Source of the DNA: an uncultured Isosphaeraceae bacterium
Lineage (GTDB): Bacteria; Planctomycetota; Planctomycetia; Isosphaerales; Isosphaeraceae
DNA length: 64,000 nt
Reading direction: 5' to 3'
Assembly (NCBI GenBank): GCA_945957605.1
Contig: CAMFLR010000003.1
Span: 124,001-188,000, forward strand
How positions within the stretch are numbered: the stretch's first letter is position 1; each line of letters begins with the position of its first letter. The notes below the pieces were generated by a model that saw only the letters and a program-made list of their open reading frames with translations, was not told where the DNA came from and ran no database searches. Shown in pieces: positions 26,906 to 34,836 of this stretch. A program made the translations under genes and the position numbers.

Positions 26906-27886
26906 TCAGGCCGAGCGGCGGCGGCGAGCAATCAGCCGTGCAGCGACGAGAACACCGCAAATGGCTGATACGACAGTGGAGGGTTCAGGTGTGCCAACGG
27001 GTGGCTTGGCAAAGCCCTGGACTTCGATGATCCGGTTGCCGTTGCCAAATGTGGAGAACAGGAAGTCGCCGGTGAGAGGATCGGTGAAGGCTCCTTCCAC
27101 GCCGCCCAGACCGGAGATGAATGTGCTCTGGCTGGCGACAATGGGATTTCCATTGGCATCGACCTGATAGGCACTGACAGTGTTCGCCCCGTACTGCGAG
27201 AGCAGCATGGTTGGGCCGCTGAAGACGGGTGAGCCGGCGGGGACATAGGTAATCCCTTCTGGACCACCACCGGGGATGCTGGAGAGCGAAACGCCGGTGA
27301 TGTCGTACGTCCCGGAGCCGTCAGGAACGAGCTGGGCGTTGTAGAAACCGCCGCCGCTATAGCTGGCAATCTTGAACGAGCCGGCGCCGGGGAATCCGGC
27401 CGGCACGAATCCTAGCGAGCCGACAGACGAAGAGATTCCTAAAGGGCTCAGGTCGATCAACTTGTCCGGGCTCGTGCTGCCGGGCTTAATCTCACCGATT
27501 TGATTGGTGGGATATGCGGTGTAGAGCAGGTCGCCGTTGGGAGCGTAGCTCAAGCCGCCGTCGATGTACGGCGCGCTCGCGTAGAATGTGGCGGGGCCGT
27601 TGAAGCCGGTGATATGACCGTTGACGTCACGCGTGACTTTGACGGAGTAGATCGCCCCCGAAGCGCCGTTGGCGTTGCCACCGATCAGCAGCGTATTGGG
27701 ATCGCCTGCGAGGAGCGTCAGCCCACCGTAAAGCGGAGGAACCGTGGATGCGCTACCAAGGTCGAAGAGCGTGTATGCCCCGCTGTAGGCTGGATCGAGC
27801 GTTTGTGCCTGAACAACGCTCGAAGTCAGACCAAGTACTAAGGCAACCATGGGCAACAGCGCCCACCGAATGCGATTCACAGCCAT
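26906..27886 (-). CDS. PEP-CTERM sorting domain protein
   Basis: 326 aa. The ATG at 27886 has AAGGAGG eight bases upstream. It has an N-terminal signal peptide (WALLPMVALVLGLTSSVVQA) and a C-terminal PEPSTVVSAICGVLVAARLIARRRR, which is the PEP motif, a hydrophobic segment and an Arg cluster recognised by exosortase. The body is rich in Gly, Ser and Thr with repeated beta-strand segments (TLLIGGNANG, DGGLSYAPNGDLLYTA), probably a beta-propeller-like fold. It should be exported and processed at the cell surface. The binding partner or ligand is unknown. Confidence 0.88.
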   Translation of the reverse strand: MAVNRIRWALLPMVALVLGLTSSVVQAQTLDPAYSGAYTLFDLGSASTVPPLYGGLTLLAGDPNTLLIGGNANGASGAIYSVKVTRDVNGHITGFNGPATFYASAPYIDGGLSYAPNGDLLYTAYPTNQIGEIKPGSTSPDKLIDLSPLGISSSVGSLGFVPAGFPGAGSFKIASYSGGGFYNAQLVPDGSGTYDITGVSLSSIPGGGPEGITYVPAGSPVFSGPTMLLSQYGANTVSAYQVDANGNPIVASQSTFISGLGGVEGAFTDPLTGDFLFSTFGNGNRIIEVQGFAKPPVGTPEPSTVVSAICGVLVAARLIARRRRSA

Positions 27887-28216
27887 GGTGAAAGCCTCCT
27901 TCATTTGCTCCGATCGTCCACAACTGAATGCTTCGAGCAGGGACAACCAGATGATGAGCGACTAGCCGATCCTTCAGGAAGAACGACGAGAGTATCAAGT
28001 CACGCCGGGCCGAAAATCAAGTCGAAGGACGGGGTTTTCACGGTACTGTCGTTTTTTATCATCGCGAACTCTCGCGTTTTCGCACGTCCGCATACGATTG
28101 ATGATTGATCTGGCGGTAACACGCTATTTAAGGAGATGTTGAATCAGGTGATTTGGAACAAATCTATAAAATCACAAGTAGACTGAATTGCGTTGATTTA
28201 TCATGTCACCAATAGT
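27887..28216. other. Intergenic region upstream of the PEP-CTERM gene
   Basis: 330 bases, AT-rich between about 28080 and 28220. It should contain the PEP-CTERM promoter on the minus strand and the 3' end of the STM operon transcript. No convincing hairpin or gene seen. Confidence 0.6.
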
Positions 28217-29077
28217 TTAAAATGGTTTAGGCGTGATCGGTACTCGCTCGAATGTAGAAGGGCCAAATGTCGTTTTCAATTCGTTGCGGAGCAATTGAGA
28301 TAATCCCAAATAGCAGTCGCAGAATCGGTTGGAACAGGGGCGAGATTGGAGTGATTGTTCCCAGTCTTTTTCGTAACAATTGCCGATAATTTGATCGACA
28401 AAATGACACCGTCGCATGTTGCCCGAGCCATCGACGGTGAACGAATCTTCGCCGGTGGGACACAGCTTGCCGAATGAGGCGACGCGCCTGGCGGTGAGTG
28501 AGAAATGAGGGTCGATGGAGTGAATCTGGTCGAGTTCGGAAGGGGTGTAAGGGCGAGGTCGCGGCTGCTGGGCGTTGATCCAGAGATAGACTTCGGGCGG
28601 GAGTTGCGAGCGGAGTTCAGTGATAAGGGGAAGGTGATTGGGAACGCCCACGGCTCCGGCACAGATGCGAATTCCCTGATCTCGCACTTGCACGACCTTG
28701 CGGACAAAGCGGCCGATTGACGTTTCAGTCGGATGAAACGTTGCCCACAAGGTGACACGCTCGGCTTTGCATTTTGAGAGCCACGCGAGGTCGCATGAGA
28801 GATTCGTTTGAATCGAAATGGAATCGATATGAGGAACATGCGAGAGTATGGTGATCGCTTCGCGGTACCAGCGACGGACGAGCGCTTCACCCCACGGAGT
28901 GAAGAGCAGATGCCATGTGTGTTGTGATTGCTGTGCGAGCCAGTTTGTGAATTGCGCGAGTGACAGGCGGTCGCGCAGGAGTTGGGTTGCGGATTCCTTT
29001 CGCTTGGAGAAGGGGCAGTAATTGCACGCGTAGTTGCAGCTTGAGAGCGGGCCGCGATAGAGCACGGAGAGCTTCAT
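28217..29077 (-). CDS. STM4011 family radical SAM protein
   Basis: 286 aa. The radical-SAM cluster motif is C14xxxC18xxC21 in LSSCNYACNYCPFSK. Extra C-terminal cysteines (KLCPTGED, MRRCHF, RPCSNRFCDCYLG) suggest an auxiliary Fe-S cluster as in SPASM-type proteins. It matches the family named after Salmonella STM4011, whose reaction is unknown. Its ATG overlaps the STM4012 stop as ATGA. It is the last gene of a six-gene minus-strand operon. Confidence 0.9.
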   Translation of the reverse strand: MKLSVLYRGPLSSCNYACNYCPFSKRKESATQLLRDRLSLAQFTNWLAQQSQHTWHLLFTPWGEALVRRWYREAITILSHVPHIDSISIQTNLSCDLAWLSKCKAERVTLWATFHPTETSIGRFVRKVVQVRDQGIRICAGAVGVPNHLPLITELRSQLPPEVYLWINAQQPRPRPYTPSELDQIHSIDPHFSLTARRVASFGKLCPTGEDSFTVDGSGNMRRCHFVDQIIGNCYEKDWEQSLQSRPCSNRFCDCYLGLSQLLRNELKTTFGPSTFERVPITPKPF

Positions 29078-30390
29078 GCCGGCGCTCCCTGAGCGTGGAG
29101 CGCGGTGAATTCGCGAAGCCGGTCGCGCACGGTGGGTGAGTACAACATCGGGCCGACTTCGTCGGAATGCTCGAGGCCAAGAGGCGTGAGAACTTCGCGA
29201 TCGTCGTCGGTCGTTAGCCAGCCACGGTTGCGTAATTCGTCGAGGCCTTCCAAGCTTTCGAGCGAGAAATCTGGGAATTGCGCAGCCAACTCGCGGCGTG
29301 AAAGTCCTTCAGCCTGCAGTAGGCTGAGAATCACGTAGCGACGAATTTGCTCGTCTTCCGAGAGCCAGAGGCCGTGCGTGGCGAATTCGAAGTCGCGTTC
29401 AGTTTGCTCGGTCCATTCGCGGAGAATCGCGTGGACGCTGGGCTGAGTGACGGCGAAGCGCGTGGCGTAGTGCAACTTGCGCGTGTAAGAGCGAGCACCG
29501 CAGCCGAGGCCGATCATGCCATCGCGCTGGCAGGCATAGACCGTCGGCTTTTGATCTTGCGGCCGGCGGAAACAGCGGAGCGAGATTTGTTCATATCCAG
29601 ACACCGTCAGCAAATCGCGGGCTTCGCGATAGAGGTCGGAGCGGTGTTGTGTGGCGGCGAGGCCGGCTTTTGCGAGTCCGGTTTGCGGTCGGATATAGAG
29701 GGGATAGAGGTAGAGTTCCTCGGGCTCGTGTTGCAGGGCTTGTTGGAGTGAGTATTGCCAAGACTCGCGTGATTGCTCGGGATGGCCGTAGATCAGGTCG
29801 AGATTGAGGTCGAACGCGCCGGCTTGTCGGATGGTTTCGATCGCGGAATGGACGTCGCGCGGGTTTTGGGGCCGCCCGAAGAGACGTGTTTCGGCTTCGG
29901 AGAATGACTGAACGCCGAGGCTGATGCGCTGGACGCCGAAATGGGCGAGGATGGCGAGGCGGTCGATCGTCGCAGTTGTCGGCGACGTTTCCACCGAGGT
30001 TGGCATACGGGAAACTTGCTGGCCGGTGTTGGTTTCGATCGCTTCAAATAACCGTTCCAATTGGCCAGCTTCGAGAAATGTGGGAGTGCCGCCGCCGACT
30101 GCGAATTGCGCGAACGATGCCTTTGGTACGCTCGCGCGGACGACTTTCATTTGCGTGAGCAATGTGTCGAGATAGCGTTCGACGAGGTCTTCTTCGGGCT
30201 GCGATCGGGTGAACAGATTGCAGAAGCCGCAGCGCATTTCGCAAAAAGGGATGTGAATGTAAAGCGAGAGGTTGCTCACATCTCCGCCCGACCATGCGTC
30301 GGCGATTCGTATCGGCGGCTGCAACGGTCCGTATGACGACTTGTGGGGGTATGAATAGGCGTAAGCCGAAAGTTCGGCGGCGTCCATCAT
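29074..30390 (-). CDS. STM4012 family radical SAM protein (HemN-like)
   Basis: 438 aa from the ATG at 30390, which has GGAGG eight bases upstream. The HemN-type site is LYIHIPFCEMRCGFCNLF (Cys50, Cys54, Cys57), followed by VGGGTPTFLEAGQLERLF and SVETSPTTA, the SAM-binding segments of coproporphyrinogen III oxidase-like enzymes. The family is named after Salmonella STM4012 and is not a proven haem enzyme. ATGA overlaps occur at both ends, with the STM4014/4013 fusion upstream and STM4011 downstream, so translation is tightly coupled. Confidence 0.92.
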   Translation of the reverse strand: MMDAAELSAYAYSYPHKSSYGPLQPPIRIADAWSGGDVSNLSLYIHIPFCEMRCGFCNLFTRSQPEEDLVERYLDTLLTQMKVVRASVPKASFAQFAVGGGTPTFLEAGQLERLFEAIETNTGQQVSRMPTSVETSPTTATIDRLAILAHFGVQRISLGVQSFSEAETRLFGRPQNPRDVHSAIETIRQAGAFDLNLDLIYGHPEQSRESWQYSLQQALQHEPEELYLYPLYIRPQTGLAKAGLAATQHRSDLYREARDLLTVSGYEQISLRCFRRPQDQKPTVYACQRDGMIGLGCGARSYTRKLHYATRFAVTQPSVHAILREWTEQTERDFEFATHGLWLSEDEQIRRYVILSLLQAEGLSRRELAAQFPDFSLESLEGLDELRNRGWLTTDDDREVLTPLGLEHSDEVGPMLYSPTVRDRLREFTALHAQGAPA

Positions 30391-32345
30391 GTTGTCGCCT
30401 CCAAACGGAATTCGGCGTAAGGGACGGTCCAGACGGCGGAGTGGCCGACGCGGTGGCCTGTCCAACCTTCCTCGCCGAAGAGCGTGCCGTGATCGGACAT
30501 CAGATAGACGGCGCACCGGCGTTTGCGGTTTTTGAGCGCATCGAAGAGCGGCGAAAGATGGCGATCGACATAAGCGAGCGCAGCGCCTTGTGTGGCAGTC
30601 GATTCCTCGCGCTCGCCGCGGAGGTAGGCTCGCGTCGGGGGGTGAGTTGCGGAGATGTTGACGAAAAGGAAGAGGGGCTGTTTGTCAGGGGCGTTTTGAA
30701 CGCTGGCGCAGGCCTGGCGGATTTGTTCGCGCGTGGAATGAGGCGCAGTGACACCGAATTCGGGACGCCAGTGATGTTCGAGAAAGTATGATGGGAAGAC
30801 TGATCCGAGCGGGGTTGAGGGGTCGAAGAAGCCGACGCCGCCGATGCAGATGGTGTGAAATCCGCGGTCGGACAATCCCGCAACGATGTTCGACCCCTTG
30901 AGTTTCAGCGTGTTAGGGCCGACTGTCCGGCTGCCGGGAAACTGGAGTGCGAATGGTCGAGCGTGTTCTCCGGGAGTCGTCGGCGTCGGCCAGAATCCGG
31001 CGAAAAGGGCGGCGTGGGCGGCGTATGTGAAGCTTCCTGGTGAGTGTCGCGGTTCCCAGCCATTGGGAATGAGGGAACACAAAAATGGGGTACGATTTTC
31101 GCGCCATGCGGTTTCGGCGACATCGAACCTCAGGGCGTCAAATGTGATCATGACGATATCAGATTGATCGTCGCGCGGGCGTGATTGTGTGGCCGAAGAA
31201 CGCGTGGATAATTGATGGGGACGTAGCTCGGCTTCGTAGGTTGTTTGGCCGTCGTGGAGCAGGCCTGGTAGATAGCTTCCGAATGCGTTTGCCTCGAGAA
31301 GGGAAAAGTCTTTGCGGTTTGGTCGAACCAAGACGTCGAGGCCTAGCATTCCCGCGCCGGGGAGTTCGGAGACTGCCGCTTTGCAGAGTTGTTCAAGGTC
31401 GCACCACGAGTCGCCGAGTTGTTGGGCCACGACTTCGCGCGGCATCCGCCTGGCGCCGAGGTTGAGGTTTGTGAATGGCGAGGCGCAGGCGCGGCCGACG
31501 ACGTGATGCATCGCGCCGTCGATCATGACGACCCGCAGGTCGTAAGGCGTGCCGTTCCAGCGGGCTTTTGGGAGCCAGCGTTCGATGATGAGATGCTCTG
31601 GGACGAGTGCGTCGATGAGTGCGGCGATTTCGGATTCATTTTGAAGCTGTCGCGGACGTTTGCGAACGAAGAGGCGCGTGCGACCGGCGTCTCGTACGGT
31701 TTCGACCGTTGTGATCGCTCGCACGCGGGAGTCGCGCCATTCGAGGGCGATTGCGCCCATCGCCGAATAACCGTAGCGCGGTTTGAGAAAGATTCGCGCG
31801 TGCGGTTCGGCGATTGTGCTGCGGATCTCGTCGTAGGTGAGATTGCCGGGAAATTGGTGCGGAATCGGCAAGGCGGCGTTTGCCCAGCGCGAGAGGCACT
31901 CGGCCTTGTCGAATGCGGTGACGATTGAATCGGGCGTCGACATCCAGCGGATGTCCGCGTCTTTCCAGACGGAGTCGATCGATTTCAGCGCGGCACGCAG
32001 GCCGAGAAACCACTGGCGAGGGCGGATAATTTCGCTGCCCGTGAAGCTCAGCTCGCGAATGTCGGCTGCGGAAATTGGCTGATAGCCTTCGGCCACTAAT
32101 TGATCGATTCCCAACTCCAGAAGCGTGCGAGCCGTTTCGACGCAGCCGCCTGGGGATTCGAATCGCACGAGCGTTCCGGGCGGCGGAGGTGCATACGTTC
32201 CGTGGATTGCGTCGCGATAGGAAATGATGGAAACATCGGCCGCGCCGAGGCGATTGGCGGTCTCCGCGAATGATTTGACTCGCGGAGACTCGCGCGGTCC
32301 GATGATGAGCAGGCAAGGAAGCCGCGACCTTTGATCACTCGGCAT
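30387..32345 (-). CDS. STM4014 (ATP-grasp) - STM4013 (phosphatase-superfamily hydrolase) fusion
   Basis: 652 aa. Residues 1-375 match the STM4014 ATP-grasp family: Lys188 in RIFLKPRYGYSAMG, FVRKRP near 227 and Glu351/Asn353 in LLEANAFG. After a polar linker (376-394) residues 395-652 match the STM4013 hydrolase of the alkaline-phosphatase/sulfatase superfamily: Asp403 in VMITFDALRFD, Thr440 in SFTYAAH (possible nucleophile), Asp618-His619 in SDHG, His631 and His635 in GHRVGH. In Salmonella these are two genes. There is an 11-base overlap with STM4015 upstream and a 4-base overlap with STM4012 downstream. Confidence 0.9.
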   Translation of the reverse strand: MPSDQRSRLPCLLIIGPRESPRVKSFAETANRLGAADVSIISYRDAIHGTYAPPPPGTLVRFESPGGCVETARTLLELGIDQLVAEGYQPISAADIRELSFTGSEIIRPRQWFLGLRAALKSIDSVWKDADIRWMSTPDSIVTAFDKAECLSRWANAALPIPHQFPGNLTYDEIRSTIAEPHARIFLKPRYGYSAMGAIALEWRDSRVRAITTVETVRDAGRTRLFVRKRPRQLQNESEIAALIDALVPEHLIIERWLPKARWNGTPYDLRVVMIDGAMHHVVGRACASPFTNLNLGARRMPREVVAQQLGDSWCDLEQLCKAAVSELPGAGMLGLDVLVRPNRKDFSLLEANAFGSYLPGLLHDGQTTYEAELRPHQLSTRSSATQSRPRDDQSDIVMITFDALRFDVAETAWRENRTPFLCSLIPNGWEPRHSPGSFTYAAHAALFAGFWPTPTTPGEHARPFALQFPGSRTVGPNTLKLKGSNIVAGLSDRGFHTICIGGVGFFDPSTPLGSVFPSYFLEHHWRPEFGVTAPHSTREQIRQACASVQNAPDKQPLFLFVNISATHPPTRAYLRGEREESTATQGAALAYVDRHLSPLFDALKNRKRRCAVYLMSDHGTLFGEEGWTGHRVGHSAVWTVPYAEFRLEATT

Positions 32346-33252
32346 GAAGAATGAATCTCCACTCCTCGTCAGTTTCTTGCCGGTCTTCAGCGATCACGTT
32401 GCACTTGAGCACGCCCTTGAGTGCGGCGATATTATCTTCGGTCGCGTAATGGTGCGAGATGTTCAGGGTTTCCAGGTTGGGAAACGCTGCGAGGGCTTCG
32501 AGCGACTTGACACCTTCGCTGCTGAGATTTCCCATCGACAGGTCGAGCGTTTTCAGGCGCGAGACGATGGGGGAATTGACGACCACCGCGGCGATTTCGT
32601 CTTCGATCTCGCTGTTCATCAGCCCCAGCCAATTGAGCTTGGGATAGAGACGACCCGAGAGCAGTGGTTGCAAGTCTTCGACGCCGCCATCGAAGCCGTA
32701 ATTCTCCTCACCGAGCAGCAATTCGAGATGGTCGATCGCGGGAAAGTCGCAAAGAAAGATCTCACGAATCGCCGAGCGAGGAAGTCCGCCGGTTTCGACT
32801 GCGAGTTCGCGGAGCGTGTCGTGCTGTATCTTCGAGAACGACAGTTTCGTGCCGCCGCGAACGCGGAATGATTCGAGCTTGGGGAAAGCCTTTATCAGGG
32901 GCGAGACGTCGCACTGGTTGATCCAGGAGATTTCGCACTCTTCATACGTCATCTCGCCGAAAAAGAGGTGCTGAAGTGCTGGCAGCTTGGGAGCCGCTTC
33001 GACGACGGCCGTGGCGATCGGCTCCGAGCTATCGCCTTCGCAGACCGAATTCCAGGCGCCGATGATCAGGTGCGTCAGTTTGTCGGCACCAGGCTGGTCG
33101 AGCAGCAGGGCGAGTCGATCGGCAAGGCTTTCTTCGTCGTCGTATTCGGAGCGGAGACGATAGGCAGCGTCGGGACCATCCCAGTCGTCGGCCTTATTGA
33201 AGTCGACAACTTTTGCCGATTGAAAGGTCTCGATCAGATCGTTGTAGCCCAT
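32335..33252 (-). CDS. STM4015 family leucine-rich-repeat protein
   Basis: 305 aa from the ATG at 33252, preceded by AGGGACC. It has an N-terminal domain of about 95 residues, then LRR-like units (LQHLFFGEM, LESFRVRGG, LRELAVETGG, LNWLGLMNS, LKTLDLSMGNLSSEG, LETLNISHHY). The family is named after Salmonella STM4015. The repeats point to a binding or scaffold role. It ends inside the start of the ATP-grasp/hydrolase fusion and follows the DUF6745 gene by 38 bases, so all are one transcription unit. Confidence 0.9.
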   Translation of the reverse strand: MGYNDLIETFQSAKVVDFNKADDWDGPDAAYRLRSEYDDEESLADRLALLLDQPGADKLTHLIIGAWNSVCEGDSSEPIATAVVEAAPKLPALQHLFFGEMTYEECEISWINQCDVSPLIKAFPKLESFRVRGGTKLSFSKIQHDTLRELAVETGGLPRSAIREIFLCDFPAIDHLELLLGEENYGFDGGVEDLQPLLSGRLYPKLNWLGLMNSEIEDEIAAVVVNSPIVSRLKTLDLSMGNLSSEGVKSLEALAAFPNLETLNISHHYATEDNIAALKGVLKCNVIAEDRQETDEEWRFILHAE

Positions 33253-33290
33253 GTATCGGTCCCTGAAGGTGTATGGAGGGGGCGCGAACC

Positions 33291-34316
33291 TTAGGTTTCC
33301 TGAATCGGCCGGTAGTCGTCGGGATCGTCGAAGCCGGCAATCCATGCGGCGGCGTGGCGACAGGTGGGTGTCGTTGGCGGAACGCGGATGATGTACTGCC
33401 GCCCGGTCGATGGGCAGTAGCACGACATCGCGACGAGATCTTCGTCGTCCTTGAGCGCCACGCGCATGAGTTGGCGAGGGCCGCCGGGGTCGGTGTCGTG
33501 ATCGACGATATCAGCATTTGAATCGACGAGGAAACGACCGTAGCCGTAACGGTCGAGCAGCACGCGACGGCGTTCGGCGTTGCGTTCTTCGAGGATTTCG
33601 TCGACTTGCATTTGATCGGGATAGAAGGCGATCCGCCGATCGACGTTGATTCCTGCCCATCGAAGCTGGGTCGAATCGAGGCTGCGGGGGAGCATCGCTT
33701 CTTGCGTCAGTCCACTGTGTGCGAGGTCGAGCCAGCCGCTTACCACGAGGTCGTTGGGCAGTGATGCGAGGTTGGGGCAATCGCGCACATTGAGCGCGGA
33801 AACGCGGTTCAGGTATGCGGGCAAAGATCTTAAAGCGGTGCAGCCGCGAAGTTGGAGCGATCCGCTATGAATCCTGGCGACGCGCGGCCAGACCTCGAAC
33901 GCCCAGCAACCGGTCATATCCAGAAACCAGACGTCGAGGTTTTCTGGAAGCTCACGAATCGCGGTGCAACTGCGGAGAACGAGCGTACCGACAGTCAGGC
34001 CAACTGGTAGCTCGACCAATTGTTCACAGCGCGTGAGGTCGATGCGGGTCGACACGCTCAGGTCGGCGGGAAGCGCCTCGATGGGCGTGCGCGAAAGGTT
34101 CAGCTCGTAGCATGACAGGCCCGAAGGGAGCGAATGTATCTCGCGCCCTGAGAGGTCGAGTACGTCGACAGCGAGGCTGTCGGGAAATTTGGCGGGCAGA
34201 GGACGCTCGGATTTGTCGGAATAGTCGAGCGTTCCTTGGACGATAAGCCCCTCGAGTGGGGAATCGGCTTCGAGCAGTCGATAGGCCTCGTCGGCCGTAA
34301 CGGGATGATGCGCCAT
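33291..34316 (-). CDS. DUF6745-like leucine-rich protein
   Basis: 341 aa from the ATG at 34316 (MAHHPVTADEAYRLL). The N-terminal two thirds hold short LRR-like repeats (VDVLDLSGREIHSLP, YELNLSRTPIEALP, STRIDLTRCEQLVELP, GTLVLRSCTAIRELP). The C-terminal block DPGGPRQLMRVALKDDEDLVAMSCYCPSTGRQYIIRVPP, ending in CRHAAAWIAGFD, is typical of DUF6745. Function unknown. It lies 25 bases after the small QGD/HEHG protein and 38 before STM4015. Two repeat-type binding proteins in one operon is notable. Confidence 0.8.
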   Translation of the reverse strand: MAHHPVTADEAYRLLEADSPLEGLIVQGTLDYSDKSERPLPAKFPDSLAVDVLDLSGREIHSLPSGLSCYELNLSRTPIEALPADLSVSTRIDLTRCEQLVELPVGLTVGTLVLRSCTAIRELPENLDVWFLDMTGCWAFEVWPRVARIHSGSLQLRGCTALRSLPAYLNRVSALNVRDCPNLASLPNDLVVSGWLDLAHSGLTQEAMLPRSLDSTQLRWAGINVDRRIAFYPDQMQVDEILEERNAERRRVLLDRYGYGRFLVDSNADIVDHDTDPGGPRQLMRVALKDDEDLVAMSCYCPSTGRQYIIRVPPTTPTCRHAAAWIAGFDDPDDYRPIQET

Positions 34317-34341
34317 GACTTCTTGTCCCCGTCGGTGGCGG

Positions 34342-34644
34342 TTAATCCCGGACGATGCGAATCTCGCGCGGCGCGTATTCACGCTGGCGCCAAACGCGAT
34401 AGAGTCCCCTTGGAAGGGAAATGGGGCCATGTTCCTGATGGATCAGCGTTGCGCGATCCTCGGTGACGCGAAGGTAAAGGTCTTGAGCCGATTGATATAA
34501 GTTCGCCGCGGTTCGCTCGGCGATGCGATGCGAATGGCCGGTTAGCTCGCCTTCTGCCAGAACTAGATGATTAAGTAAGCGTGCGTTGCCAGGTATTTCG
34601 TCTGCGTCGGCCGCAAGCAGATCACCGTGTCGATAGAGCGGCAT
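34342..34644 (-). CDS. Small QGD/HEHG family protein, first gene of the STM operon
   Basis: 100 aa from the ATG at 34644, which has GGAG seven bases upstream. Family features: RHGDLLAADADEIP near the N-terminus, LAEGELTGHSHRI in the middle and HQEHGPISLPRGLYRVWRQREY at the C-terminus. Similar small proteins, often near DUF6745 genes or in phages, are known only as hypothetical. The fold is probably all-beta. It opens the operon that continues DUF6745, STM4015, STM4014/4013, STM4012, STM4011. The C-terminal half of the 266-aa protein at 42787 shows the same pattern. Confidence 0.78.
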   Translation of the reverse strand: MPLYRHGDLLAADADEIPGNARLLNHLVLAEGELTGHSHRIAERTAANLYQSAQDLYLRVTEDRATLIHQEHGPISLPRGLYRVWRQREYAPREIRIVRD

Positions 34645-34705
34645 GATCAAGCTCCGTGATACATAGGCAGATTGCGATTCAACGCGTCGGGTACTCTAAT
34701 CGGTT

Positions 34706-34724
34706 TACTGAACGTTGTACAGTA
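34706..34724. promoter_or_regulatory. Inverted repeat TACTG-N9-CAGTA, possible operator
   Basis: TACTGAACGTTGTACAGTA: five-base arms around a nine-base spacer, in the middle of the divergent promoter region. Operator function is inferred from position and symmetry only. Confidence 0.4.
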
Positions 34725-34806
34725 GGTGTCATTCGGAATTTTTTCCCCGAAACGAACAACTCTCTCGTCGATTTCATGTGAACCACGGGCGCGATGAAGG
34801 TGTCGG

Positions 34807-34819
34807 GTTGAGACTCAAC
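34807..34819. promoter_or_regulatory. Perfect 13-base palindrome before the RNA ligase ribosome-binding site
   Basis: GTTGAGACTCAAC (six-base arms, one central base), ending five bases before the AAGGAG of the ligase gene. Could be an operator or a small hairpin that affects translation start. Confidence 0.4.
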
Positions 34820-34836
34820 GATATAAGGAGAAAACT

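Larger units (their letters stand above)
34645..34836. promoter_or_regulatory. Divergent promoter region between the STM operon and the RNA ligase operon
   Basis: 192 bases separating two divergent operons. It contains two inverted repeats (34706-34724 and 34807-34819, annotated separately) and an A/T-rich block near 34737. No sigma-54 type TGGCAC-N5-TTGC element was found by eye on either strand. Confidence 0.55.

Noticed and set aside
29074-30390. Coproporphyrinogen III oxidase (HemN)
   Set aside because: The radical SAM core is HemN-like but the neighbours and C-terminal region fit the STM4012 family; no haem genes lie nearby.
34645-34836. Sigma-54 promoter of RtcR type for the RNA ligase operon
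   Set aside because: No TGGCAC-N5-TTGC match by eye on either strand and no RtcR-like activator gene in the window.
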